A DNA stretch of 24,333 bases from Candidatus Rifleibacteriota bacterium (GCA_017526725.1 JAFXRA010000062.1:1-24333); one strand, 5' to 3'. Positions 1 to 7,367 are shown, counted from the first letter of the stretch. Translations and numbers: made by a program. Notes: generated by a model from the letters alone, not told the origin.

Positions 1-43
1 ATCAAATTAGTTTTTATTGTTAAAACAGAAAAGAGAAAGAAAT

Positions 44-715
44 ATGCAAACAAAGATAAGTTTCGATTTACCAGATTCCACTTTAAGAATCGGCTTTTTA
101 GAAGCATTTAACATAAATGTTAAGCCATCTACCGAAAAGTATCAACAGACCATAACAGACGACATTCAGGAAATGTTGAAACCAGGCTACGCCTACCCTG
201 ACAACATGCAAAAAGGTGTTAGAAGCCTTTTAAAGACTTTCGGTTTTCACCCATCTGGAAGAAGCAGACCCGCTTCTGAATACTTATTCAAAGACCTTAC
301 CAACAGAGGAATTTTCAACTACATCAATAATATAGTAGATATAAACAATCATATATCTCTTAAGTATAAGCTGCCTATCAGCGTTTTCGACCTTGACAAA
401 TCAGGTTTCGACCTCTGCTTAAGAGTCGGTGGCGAAACAGAAGAATATGTTTTCAATAAAGAAGGTCAAATTCTTACTCTTAAGAAACTGCTCTTAGTAG
501 CTAAGACTGGTGCTGAAGCCATAGGCACACCAGTAAAAGACTCTCAGGCTACAAAAGTATTTGAACCTACAAAAAAGATTGCATTTTTCGTTTACTCTTC
601 AAGCAATATCACTCCCAAAGAAGAAATGGAAAAGATATTAAACGAAATCGGCAAATACCTGCAGGAAGAAGCCGGAGCAACTGATATTTCTTCAGCCGTC
701 TTAGACGCCAAATAA
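44..715 (+). CDS. B3/B4 tRNA-binding domain protein (COG3382-like)
   Basis: A 223-residue soluble protein. The central part (about residues 60-150) resembles the B3/B4 domain of the phenylalanyl-tRNA synthetase beta chain as found in stand-alone proteins: a SGRSRPASEYL stretch, then NNIVDINNHISLKYKLPIS leading into a conserved FDLDK. Stand-alone B3/B4 proteins are thought to bind tRNA or edit mischarged tRNA, but their role is not settled, so the function here is inferred from the family only. I place the start at the ATG at 44, behind a purine-rich AGAAAAGAGAAAGAA stretch; a TTG nine codons upstream is in frame but has no ribosome binding site. There is no signal peptide or membrane segment. 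No neighbour hints at function: a long repeat-filled spacer follows. Confident about the family, less so about the role. Confidence 0.75.
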   Translation: MQTKISFDLPDSTLRIGFLEAFNINVKPSTEKYQQTITDDIQEMLKPGYAYPDNMQKGVRSLLKTFGFHPSGRSRPASEYLFKDLTNRGIFNYINNIVDINNHISLKYKLPISVFDLDKSGFDLCLRVGGETEEYVFNKEGQILTLKKLLLVAKTGAEAIGTPVKDSQATKVFEPTKKIAFFVYSSSNITPKEEMEKILNEIGKYLQEEAGATDISSAVLDAK

Positions 716-734
716 AAAGCTGTCGCTTTATTTT
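710..734 (+). terminator. Weak hairpin over the stop codon of the B3/B4 gene
   Basis: AAATAAA (710-716) and TTTATTT (727-733) are inverted repeats and could pair further through AGC/GCT around a TGTC loop with a small bulge, followed by a short run of T. It is AT-rich and weak, so this is only a possible terminator. Confidence 0.3.
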
Positions 735-785
735 AGGGAAAAGAGATAAGGGCGGGAGAAGCTCTGCCCACATATAGCAAACACA

Positions 786-904
786 GGACAGTTAGACGCG
801 AAACCTTCTATTCTCCGCACAAGGCTCGTTCCCTCAAATCTTATTCGAAGGTAGAAATCATAAGAGACCGCGGAGGAGAATAAGGTTGAGCAAGCAAACT
901 GTCC
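786..904. repeat. 119-nt fold-back element (imperfect long inverted repeat)
   Basis: The arm 786-818 (beginning GGACAGTT, ending TTCTCCGC) is an imperfect inverted copy of 870-904 (beginning GCGGAGG, ending AACTGTCC). The 51-nt loop contains a second nested pair, TCTTAT (839-844) with ATAAGA (860-865). The result is a long cruciform or RNA hairpin in a gene-free stretch. It could be a small non-autonomous element or a structured RNA; no promoter or transposase was recognised. An 83-codon frame on the minus strand (728-979) crosses it but follows the repeat structure and is not called as a gene. Confidence 0.55.
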
Positions 905-928
905 GACAATTTTAGTGTTACGCTTCGC

Positions 929-1057
929 TGTGGGACAGCTACGCTTGTGGGACGTTTCACTGTGGTAATTGTCTAACAACTACCACGGGCAGCGTCAGCT
1001 GCCGTCTCACAGATTGCGGTAGAAATCGTCCCACAGAGGCTTAAGCCTCGTCCCACT
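929..1057. repeat. Modular array of 8-bp repeats with palindromic spacers (locus 1)
   Basis: On the minus strand the 8-mer [A/T]GTGRGAC occurs at 1057-1050, 1035-1028 and 1011-1004. The spacers between and after these copies are 14, 16 and 16 bp and each is a palindrome or near-palindrome: GAGGCTTAAGCCTC (1036-1049), GATTGCGGTAGAAATC (1012-1027) and GGCAGCGTCAGCTGCC (988-1003). Next is a 25-nt hairpin at 962-986 (GTGGTA and TTGT pairing with ACAA and TACCAC, one mismatch). TGTGGGAC then recurs in the opposite orientation at 929-936 and 946-953. The same 8-mer with spacers of the same lengths and order recurs near 10147. The function is unknown. Confidence 0.7.
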
Positions 1058-1100
1058 CCATTTCTCAATTTTCCGTTTTCAGTTTTCAGTTTAAAAACAC

Positions 1101-1124
1101 TCACCCCACAAAGCTCAACTTGGC
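1101..1124. repeat. Shared TCACCCCACA-N9-TTGGC module, copy 1
   Basis: The same ten-base TCACCCCACA and TTGGC pair as at 10253-10275, here placed just before the terminator at 1130. Both copies sit within 60 bp of an [A/T]GTGRGAC array, so both belong to the intergenic repeat set of this genome. Confidence 0.4.
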
Positions 1125-1129
1125 TTTTA

Positions 1130-1161
1130 CCCTCTTTGTTAAAGAGGGATATTTTTTTTTT
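1130..1161 (+). terminator. Rho-independent terminator upstream of the gcv operon
   Basis: CCCTCTTT (1130-1137), a GTT loop and AAAGAGGG (1141-1148) form a perfect 8-bp stem, followed by ATA and ten T residues (1152-1161). It would stop read-through from the repeat region just before the gcv promoter. Confidence 0.75.
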
Positions 1162-1186
1162 GATATCGAAGTCATAATGTGATAAT
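1160..1186 (+). promoter_or_regulatory. Candidate promoter of the gcv operon
   Basis: An extended -10 element, TG-T-GATAAT (1178-1186), lies 15 bp after TTGATA (1160-1165). The spacing is short for a -35 box, but an extended -10 tolerates this. It sits directly after the terminator T-run and about 100 bp before the first gcv gene, giving a leader of roughly 94 nt. Confidence 0.4.
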
Positions 1187-1209
1187 TTGAAAAAAATATA
1201 TACTTCGGA

Positions 1210-1251
1210 TGATGGGTTAAAGAGAGACCCTAAGAGTTAAATAATCCATCA
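1210..1251 (+). promoter_or_regulatory. Leader hairpin ahead of the GcvT-GlyA start
   Basis: TGATGGGTTA (1210-1219) pairs with TAATCCATCA (1242-1251): ten pairs including one G-U, with a 22-nt loop. An alternative GGGT/ACCC pairing (1214-1217 with 1227-1230) would compete with it. The hairpin lies in the predicted 5' leader, 23 nt before the ribosome binding site AGGAGG (1275-1280). It could be an RNA control element or a dyad operator. It lacks the conserved cores of the glycine riboswitch. Confidence 0.4.
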
Positions 1252-1286
1252 ACACAACAGTAGTATATATATTTAGGAGGAAGAGA

Positions 1287-3935
1287 ATGACCGAATTGAA
1301 GCGTACCTGTCTTTACCAGACCCACTTAGATGCCGGCGCAACAATGGTAGATTTCGGCGGTTGGGACATGCCAGTGCAGTATCCCAGCGGAATCGTAAGT
1401 GAACATTTGTATACACGCCATAATTGCAGCCTGTTCGATGTTTCACATATGGGTCGTCTTATCGTTGAAGGCCCAGAACGAGTTAAGTTTTTACAACACG
1501 TTCTGACCAGCAACGTAATGGCACTGAAATTGAATCAGGCTCAGTATTGTATTATCCCCAATGAAAATGGCGGAGCAATAGATGATGCCTATCTATATCT
1601 TTTTGAAGAAGACCGTTTCTTCTTAGTAGTAAACGCTGCCAATACAGAAAAAGACTTAGCCTATCTACAAGAAAAGATTAAATCTTTTAACTGTACAATC
1701 AGAAATGTCAGCGATGAATGGGCTTCAATAGCCGTTCAAGGCCCAAAGAGTAAAGAAATGCTTACTACCTTAACTGGTGGTGTTCAAGTAACTGAACCAA
1801 TGCGCAACGCTCTTAACTCCGTAAAATTAGAAGGTCATTTTGCCCGAATAGCCAAAACCGGTTATACTGGTGAACCTCTTGGTTATGAAGTTTTCATTCA
1901 TACAGAAGATGCTAAATGGCTGTGGAACCGTCTTATAGAATTAGGTGCTAAGCCAGCTGGTCTTGGTGCCCGCGACACTCTGCGTCTTGAAGCAGGTTTA
2001 CCACTCTATGGACACGAATTTGGCGTAGACGCTGGTGGCAAAGAAATACCGATATTTGCTGTCCCAGTTGGAAAAGTAGCAGTCAGCTTCACACCACAAA
2101 AGGGTGATTACATAGGCAGAGCTGCTTTGGAAAAACAGTCAGCAGCACTTAAGCGCATCAGAGAAGAAGACTTCAGCGATATGGCCGACTTGCCTCGCAG
2201 ACTAGTTCCTATTGCATTACAAGATAGAGGTGTAATGCGCGCTGGAATGCCTATATATAAAGGCGACAAGCATATTGGCTGGTTAACTTCTGGAACTATG
2301 GTTCCATATTATTTGTGTGAAGGCCAAGGCATCACTTCTAGATATTCTGACGAAACCGCAAAACGTGCTATAGGTTTGGCCTATGTTGACAGCGATATCA
2401 AGACTGATGACATAGTAGAAGTTGATATTCGCGGTAAACGCTTGCATGCAGTAATTGTTAAGGAACATATGCGTGTAGATTCACCGCCATTTGCCAGACC
2501 TATAATTTATAAACTTGAAGAAGAAACTGAAGCTAAAGTTGGCAGCGACCAGCACAGAATGGCTTTAGATTTAATCAAATTGGCTCAAGACAATCATCAG
2601 TGGAGACAGAAGAAATGCATCAACCTGATTCCTTCTGAAAATACTGCCAGCCGTGCAGTTCAGCTTTTATGCTCTTCTGATCCGTCTTTCCGCTATGCAG
2701 AACATAAAAAGAGCCTTTCATTCAATAATGAAGATATTTTCTACTATCAGGGAACAAAATTTATTGACCAGGTAGAACAGATGCTGGTAGAACAGATGCG
2801 CCAATATCTCGGCTGCACCGAAGTTGAAACTCGTGTTATCAGCGGTCAAATGGCCAATACTGCCGTTTTCTCAGCTTTAATGGATTGGAAGAACCGCTAT
2901 AATCGCAGAGTTGAACCACAGCGCTTAGGTTATGTTCTTCACAACCATATCCTTAAAGGTGGTCACCTCTCTGCTCAGCCTATGGGTGCTCTTCATGATT
3001 ACGCAGCTATCGACCCAGTCACTGAAAAACGTGCTGTAGTTGCTTTCCCAGTTTGCGCAGACAATCCATACAAGATTGACGTAGAAGAAACCAAGAAGAT
3101 TATTGACGAATACAAGCCAGAATTTATCATCTTCGGTAAGAGCATGGTTCTTCACAAAGAACCAGTAGCTGCTATCAAGAAGTTCATTGATGAACAGAAG
3201 ATGCAGACCACTATCATGTATGATATGGCTCACGTTCTTGGTTTGATTGGTGACCATTTCCAGAAACCGTTTGCAGAAGGTGCTGACATCGTCACTGGTT
3301 CTACTCATAAGACTTTCTTTGGTCCTCAAAGAGGTGTTATAGGCGTTAATTACAAAAAAGACGAACTTAAATACGGTCTTTGGGAAACAATCGAAAGACG
3401 TGCTTTCCCAGGCAGCGTATCTAATCACCATCTTGGCACTCAGTTGGGTATGCTGATGGCAGCATATGAAATGAACACTTTCAAAGATGCTTATCAAAAG
3501 GCAATTATTGAAAACGCTAAATACTTTGCTAAATGTTTGAAAGAAGCTGGTTTAGACGTTGCTGGCGATCCTTCTATAAGCTACACTGAAACTCATCAGG
3601 TTATCGTCCATGTTGGTTATGCACAGGGTCCTGAAATTGCAGAACGTCTTGAAGGCAACAACATCATCGTTAACTATCAGGCTACTCCTGAAGAAGAAGG
3701 TTTCACTGCTTCCGGCGCATTGCGCATGGGCGTAAGTGAAATGACACGCTTTGGCTTCGGTAAGGATGCTTTTGCCAAACTAGCTGGTTTGATTGCTGAC
3801 TGTGTATTGAACAACCGCAAAGTTGTTGATGAAGTTGAAAAGCTTCGCAGCCAGTATACTGAAATGCATTACTGCTTCAGTGATGCTGAAATGGAAGAAG
3901 CCTTGAACGGCTTCGCAGGAATTATCGGTCTGTAA
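1287..3935 (+). CDS. gcvT-glyA: Bifunctional aminomethyltransferase-serine hydroxymethyltransferase fusion (GcvT-GlyA)
   Basis: An 882-residue cytoplasmic fusion of two enzymes. Residues 1 to about 412 are GcvT (T protein), which moves the aminomethyl carbon from lipoyl-H protein to tetrahydrofolate, giving 5,10-methylene-THF and ammonia. FGGWDMPVQY, the GGAIDD motif with the catalytic-region Asp (99-100), VNAAN (116-119) and AGLGARDTLRLEAG are visible. Residues from about 425 to 882 are a PLP-dependent serine hydroxymethyltransferase: IPSEN (448-452), GGHLS, DMAH (Asp646, His649), the PLP lysine in STHKT (Lys675), and Arg813 in the carboxylate-binding GALRMG motif. All key residues of both halves are present, so both should be active. 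The joint is continuous in frame without a long linker. The start ATG follows AGGAGG by 6 nt. It heads the gcv operon. SHMT can use the methylene-THF made by GcvT, so the fusion suggests direct coupling (inference). Confidence 0.93.
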   Translation: MTELKRTCLYQTHLDAGATMVDFGGWDMPVQYPSGIVSEHLYTRHNCSLFDVSHMGRLIVEGPERVKFLQHVLTSNVMALKLNQAQYCIIPNENGGAIDDAYLYLFEEDRFFLVVNAANTEKDLAYLQEKIKSFNCTIRNVSDEWASIAVQGPKSKEMLTTLTGGVQVTEPMRNALNSVKLEGHFARIAKTGYTGEPLGYEVFIHTEDAKWLWNRLIELGAKPAGLGARDTLRLEAGLPLYGHEFGVDAGGKEIPIFAVPVGKVAVSFTPQKGDYIGRAALEKQSAALKRIREEDFSDMADLPRRLVPIALQDRGVMRAGMPIYKGDKHIGWLTSGTMVPYYLCEGQGITSRYSDETAKRAIGLAYVDSDIKTDDIVEVDIRGKRLHAVIVKEHMRVDSPPFARPIIYKLEEETEAKVGSDQHRMALDLIKLAQDNHQWRQKKCINLIPSENTASRAVQLLCSSDPSFRYAEHKKSLSFNNEDIFYYQGTKFIDQVEQMLVEQMRQYLGCTEVETRVISGQMANTAVFSALMDWKNRYNRRVEPQRLGYVLHNHILKGGHLSAQPMGALHDYAAIDPVTEKRAVVAFPVCADNPYKIDVEETKKIIDEYKPEFIIFGKSMVLHKEPVAAIKKFIDEQKMQTTIMYDMAHVLGLIGDHFQKPFAEGADIVTGSTHKTFFGPQRGVIGVNYKKDELKYGLWETIERRAFPGSVSNHHLGTQLGMLMAAYEMNTFKDAYQKAIIENAKYFAKCLKEAGLDVAGDPSISYTETHQVIVHVGYAQGPEIAERLEGNNIIVNYQATPEEEGFTASGALRMGVSEMTRFGFGKDAFAKLAGLIADCVLNNRKVVDEVEKLRSQYTEMHYCFSDAEMEEALNGFAGIIGL

Positions 3936-3943
3936 TTACTACA

Positions 3944-3965
3944 GCAGCCTCCTATCGGAGGCTGC
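3944..3965 (+). promoter_or_regulatory. Intercistronic hairpin between gcvT-glyA and gcvH
   Basis: GCAGCCTCC (3944-3952), a TATC loop and GGAGGCTGC (3957-3965) form a perfect 9-bp stem. No T-run follows (CTAATTTATA), so it is not a standard terminator. It probably tunes mRNA stability or expression between the fusion gene and gcvH. Confidence 0.5.
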
Positions 3966-3992
3966 CTAATTTATATAAAACGGAGAAAAGAA

Positions 3993-4373
3993 ATGAATTA
4001 CCCAAAAGAATTGAATTACACCAAATCTCATGAATGGATTAAAGAAGAAAACGGTGTTGCCACCGTTGGTATTTCCGATTACGCTCAAGACGCTCTCGGC
4101 GATGTAGTATTCGTCAATCTGCCAGCAGTAGGCGATGCAGTAACAGCCGGTGAAGCATTCGGCGATGTTGAATCTGTTAAAGCCGTATCTGACTTGGTTT
4201 CCCCAGTTTCTGGCACAGTCTGCGAAATCAATGAAGAACTCTTAGACGCTCCAGAAAAATTGAACAAAGACCCATACGGTGCTTGGATTATAAAAGTAAA
4301 TGAAATATCTGGCAAAGAAGAATTTCTGGATGCTGCTGCCTATGAAGCTTTCTGTGCCCAGGAGGCTAAATAA
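3993..4373 (+). CDS. gcvH: Glycine cleavage system H protein
   Basis: A 126-residue lipoyl carrier, the usual length for the family. The lipoylated lysine is Lys63 in the conserved [12 protein letters not shown] context, followed by the SPVSG turn of the lipoyl domain. The N-terminus KYTKSHEW-like motif (here [11 protein letters not shown]) is typical. H protein shuttles the aminomethyl group from P protein to GcvT and is reoxidised by dihydrolipoyl dehydrogenase. The ribosome binding site is CGGAGAAAAG ahead of the ATG at 3993. The stop codon shares one base with the gcvPA start (TAATG), indicating translational coupling. Lipoylation is presumably by the LplA encoded at 7368. Confidence 0.97.
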   Translation: MNYPKELNYTKSHEWIKEENGVATVGISDYAQDALGDVVFVNLPAVGDAVTAGEAFGDVESVKAVSDLVSPVSGTVCEINEELLDAPEKLNKDPYGAWIIKVNEISGKEEFLDAAAYEAFCAQEAK

Positions 4374-5686
4374 TGGGTAGTTATGTTCCCTCAACCCTGG
4401 CAGAACGCCAGGAAATGCTTAAAGCACTCGGCTTGAAGAATGAAATGGAACTCTATGCCGGTGTGCCCCAAAGCATGATATTAAAAAATGGTCCTGATAT
4501 ACCAGAAGGCATGAGTGAACTGGAAGTTGGACGTAAAGTAACTGCTATGGCAGAAAAGAATCTGCGCTTCCACACAATATTACGTGGTGCTGGTTCTTAC
4601 GACCACTATATTCCAAGTATAGTCAAGTATATTCCAGCAAAAGAAGAATTTCTGACTGCTTACACTCCATATCAGGCTGAACTCAGCCAAGGGCTATTGC
4701 AATCTATATTTGAATATCAAACCATGATTTGTCAGTTAACAGAAATGGACGTTTCAAACGCTTCTGTCTATGACGGTGCAACTGCCGCAGCCGAAGCTGC
4801 TGCTATGTGCCGCGACCGCAAGCGCACAGTTACACTTGTTTCTGCCGCTGCAAATCCAGATGTTATCAATACAGTTCGCACCTACTGCTATGCCAGTGGA
4901 AACGAAATGCGCATTATTCCTATGAAGGATGGAAAGACTGATACTTCTGCCCTCAAGGAAATGCTTACTCCAGATGTAGCTTCTGTTTATATTCAGCAGC
5001 CAAACTTCTTTGGTCTACTTGAAGATGCCGAAGAAATAGGGAAACAGACTCACGAAGCTGGTGCAATGTATGTTATGGGCTGCAACCCAATCAGCTTAGC
5101 AATACTCAAGTCGCCGAGAGAATGCGGTGCAGATGTAGCTGTTGCAGAAGGTCAGCCTCTTGGTATGCCTATGGGCTTTGGCGGACCATACTTGGGAATT
5201 ATGGCAACCACAACCAAATACATGCGCAAGCTACCAGGACGTATCGTAGGCGAAACAGTAGACAGCAAGGGCAATACAGCCTATGTTCTGTCACTACAGG
5301 CTCGTGAACAGCATATACGCCGTGAAAAGGCCAGTTCCAATATCTGTTCTAATGAAGCTCTCTGTGCTCTCACAGCCAGCATTTATATGGCAGCAATGGG
5401 ACCAAAGGGTATGCAGGAAGCAGCTAGTCAGTGCCATGCAAAAGCTCACTATCTAGCTCGCGAACTCTGCAAGATACCTGGTGTTTCTATGCTTTATAAC
5501 GGCGAATTCTTCCACGAATTCGTTACTGTAATGCCAAAAGCCGAACAGGTTTTGAAAGCCTTGGAAGATAAAGGCATTCTTGGTGGTCTTCCGGTAGAAA
5601 AAGGCATACTCTGGTGTGCTACAGAAAAGGTTAGCAAAGCTCAATTAGACCAAGCTGTAGCCATTGTTAAGGAGGTGCTAGCATGA
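4373..5686 (+). CDS. gcvPA: Glycine dehydrogenase (decarboxylating) subunit 1
   Basis: A 437-residue alpha-type subunit of P protein, which in this split form pairs with GcvPB to decarboxylate glycine and load the aminomethyl group on H protein. Family landmarks are the N-terminal YVPSTLAERQEML, GAGSYDHYIPS, TPYQAELSQGLLQ, the SVYDGATAAAEAA motif and GMPMGFGGPYLG. The PLP lysine is in the other subunit, as expected for split P proteins. The start overlaps gcvH by one base, with a CAGGAGG ribosome site inside gcvH. Its end overlaps gcvPB by four bases (ATGA). The two-subunit P protein is common in Firmicutes, Thermotogae and archaea and is not a frameshift: the overlap has its own ribosome site, AAGGAGG. 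Confidence 0.96.
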   Translation: MGSYVPSTLAERQEMLKALGLKNEMELYAGVPQSMILKNGPDIPEGMSELEVGRKVTAMAEKNLRFHTILRGAGSYDHYIPSIVKYIPAKEEFLTAYTPYQAELSQGLLQSIFEYQTMICQLTEMDVSNASVYDGATAAAEAAAMCRDRKRTVTLVSAAANPDVINTVRTYCYASGNEMRIIPMKDGKTDTSALKEMLTPDVASVYIQQPNFFGLLEDAEEIGKQTHEAGAMYVMGCNPISLAILKSPRECGADVAVAEGQPLGMPMGFGGPYLGIMATTTKYMRKLPGRIVGETVDSKGNTAYVLSLQAREQHIRREKASSNICSNEALCALTASIYMAAMGPKGMQEAASQCHAKAHYLARELCKIPGVSMLYNGEFFHEFVTVMPKAEQVLKALEDKGILGGLPVEKGILWCATEKVSKAQLDQAVAIVKEVLA

Positions 5687-7086
5687 AACTGATATTTGAT
5701 AAAAGCGTTCCAGGTCGCAGTCTTTCTCTGTTACCAAAATGCGATGTAGAAGAAACCACTCTGCCAAAAGAATTTGCCCGCGCTAAGGCACCCCAATTGC
5801 CAGAAATGAGTGAAACAGAAGTTTCTCGTCACTATACAGAACTCTGCCACCATGTTTATGGTGTAAACTGCGGTTTTTATCCTCTTGGCTCTTGCACAAT
5901 GAAGTATAATCCTCGTATCGACGAAGAAATGGCTCAGTTACCAGGATTTACCAGCATTCACCCACTAGCGCCAGAATACGCTACTAAGGGTTGTCGTGAA
6001 GTGCTTGATACTGCACGTAAGATGTTGTGTGCCATCTCTGGTATGGATGACATGACATTCCAGCCAGCAGCTGGAGCTCATGGTGAATTCACTGGCGTTC
6101 TTCTGATTAAGAAATATCATGATGCCCGCGGTGACAAAAAGAGAACTAAGATTATCGTTCCAGATTCTGCTCACGGAACTAACCCAGCTACTGCTGCTAT
6201 GTGCGGTTTCCAAGTAGTAAATATCGCTTCTGCTCCTAATGGCTGTGTTGATTTGGAAGCATTAAAAGCCGCTTTGGGCGATGATACTGCCGGACTCATG
6301 CTTACCAACCCAAATACTGTTGGTATTTTCGATGAAAACATTCTAGAAATCACCAAACTAGTTCATGAAGCCGGTGGTCTCTGTTACTACGATGGCGCCA
6401 ATCTTAATGCTGTAATGGGCGTAGTTCGCCCTGGCGATATGGGTTTTGACTGTATCCACATGAATCTGCACAAAACCTTCGCAACTCCTCACGGTGGTGG
6501 TGGACCAGGAGCAGGTGCAGTTGGCTGCAAAGACTTTTTAAAGGAATTTCTACCCCACTCCACTCTGATGGATGGAAAAGAAAGCAGTCAGGTAAGAAGC
6601 TTCGCAGGCAATTTCCTAGTTGTAGTAAGAGCTTTGACTTACATACTGACACTTGGAAGAGAAGGAGTCAAAGAAGCAGCTGTTAACGCAGTTCTTAATG
6701 CCAACTACTTGCAGGAACGCATAAAAGGCAGTTTCAAACCTGCTTATGACCGCATCTGCATGCATGAATTCGTGCTTGATTTGAGCGAATTCAAGAAGGA
6801 AACCGGTGTCAGCGCTCTTGATATAGCCAAGTCACTCATTGACCGTGGTATGCATCCGCCGACAATGTACTTCCCTCTCATCGTTCACGAAGCTCTAATG
6901 CTTGAACCGACAGAAACAGAAAGCAAGGAAACATTGGATATGGCAGCAGAAGTCTTCCATGAACTTTACAAGCAGGCACATACCGATCCGGAACCCATGC
7001 ATTCTGCTCCGCACAACGCCTATATAGGCCGTCCAGATGAAGTGAGGGCAGCACGCACACCAGTCCTTCAGAAGAAGCTTTCCTAA
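5683..7086 (+). CDS. gcvPB: Glycine dehydrogenase (decarboxylating) subunit 2
   Basis: A 467-residue beta-type subunit of P protein carrying the PLP site. The PLP lysine is Lys264 in NLHKTFATPHGGGGPG. The N-terminal GFYPLGSCTMKYNP, the AGAHGEFTG motif and PDSAHGTNPA are further signatures. It acts with GcvPA, catalysing release of CO2 from glycine and transfer of the amino-methyl group to lipoyl-GcvH. Its ATG lies in the gcvPA stop (ATGA), with AAGGAGGTG a few bases upstream, so the two subunits should be made in equal amount. A 281-bp spacer with no gene follows before lplA, so the transcript may end or be processed there. Confidence 0.96.
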   Translation: MKLIFDKSVPGRSLSLLPKCDVEETTLPKEFARAKAPQLPEMSETEVSRHYTELCHHVYGVNCGFYPLGSCTMKYNPRIDEEMAQLPGFTSIHPLAPEYATKGCREVLDTARKMLCAISGMDDMTFQPAAGAHGEFTGVLLIKKYHDARGDKKRTKIIVPDSAHGTNPATAAMCGFQVVNIASAPNGCVDLEALKAALGDDTAGLMLTNPNTVGIFDENILEITKLVHEAGGLCYYDGANLNAVMGVVRPGDMGFDCIHMNLHKTFATPHGGGGPGAGAVGCKDFLKEFLPHSTLMDGKESSQVRSFAGNFLVVVRALTYILTLGREGVKEAAVNAVLNANYLQERIKGSFKPAYDRICMHEFVLDLSEFKKETGVSALDIAKSLIDRGMHPPTMYFPLIVHEALMLEPTETESKETLDMAAEVFHELYKQAHTDPEPMHSAPHNAYIGRPDEVRAARTPVLQKKLS

Positions 7087-7367
7087 ATCTCTCCCTTTAT
7101 GTAGGGTGTAGGGTGTAGGGATAAAGGGCTCTAAAGGCTCCACTTGAGGGCTGCCGCCATGGAGGGCGGCGTGCAAGCGAGCAACAGGAGGTTAGCGAGT
7201 CGCTGAGCTGTCAGACGAATGTCTGACTGAGGGGTGACCAACTACGCAATGCTTTGCATTGCTCCCCCTTCAGTCACTACGTGACAGCTTCCCCGCATAG
7301 CGGGGCAGCATCGTAGCTACCACAAGTAGCGTCTTTAAGGCGAGTAACCCATATATAAGTAATTACT
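7087..7367. repeat. Hairpin-dense intergenic spacer (at least seven consecutive short palindromes)
   Basis: No gene is seen here. Inverted repeats in order: CCCTTTAT/ATAAAGGG (7093-7100, 7121-7128), GCCGCC/GGCGGC (7153-7158, 7165-7170), AGCGAGTCGCT (7194-7204), GTCAGAC/GTCTGAC (7210-7216, 7221-7227), GCAATGC/GCATTGC (7246-7252, 7256-7262), GTCAC/GTGAC (7273-7277, 7281-7285), CCCCGC/GCGGGG (7291-7296, 7300-7305) and GCTAC/GTAGC (7316-7320, 7326-7330). Two copies of a unit AGCTGTC-palindrome-GACTGA-GGGG face each other (7207-7234 and, inverted, about 7263-7292). This looks like accumulated repeat cassettes that may end or stabilise the gcv transcript. Confidence 0.6.
7104..7128 (+). other. G-quadruplex motif with GTAGGGT tandem repeat
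   Basis: Four GGG tracts (7104-7106, 7111-7113, 7118-7120, 7126-7128) are separated by loops TGTA, TGTA and ATAAA, fitting the standard four-tract rule. The first three come from a 7-bp tandem repeat, GTAGGGT. The motif is on the coding strand just after gcvPB, so it would also be present in the mRNA. Confidence 0.5.

Noticed and set aside
728..979. 83-residue minus-strand gene
   Set aside because: It covers the fold-back element and part of the repeat array, has no ribosome site and no recognisable domain, so it looks like a chance translation of repeats.
929..1057. CRISPR array
   Set aside because: Repeats are only 8 bp and spacers are short palindromes shared between loci; there are no cas genes in the window.
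1161..1286. Glycine riboswitch before gcvT-glyA
   Set aside because: The conserved cores (such as CCGAAGG followed by GCAA) are absent; only a simple hairpin is seen.
2925..3497. 190-residue minus-strand frame inside the SHMT half
   Set aside because: It is antisense to a well-conserved enzyme domain and shows no family features; it follows from codon bias on the other strand.
4373..7086. Frameshifted single gcvP
   Set aside because: The two parts match the natural two-subunit P protein, with an ATGA overlap and an internal ribosome site.
6895..7176. 93-residue minus-strand frame over the gcvPB end and spacer
   Set aside because: It overlaps conserved gcvPB codons and the hairpin spacer and has no features of a real protein.
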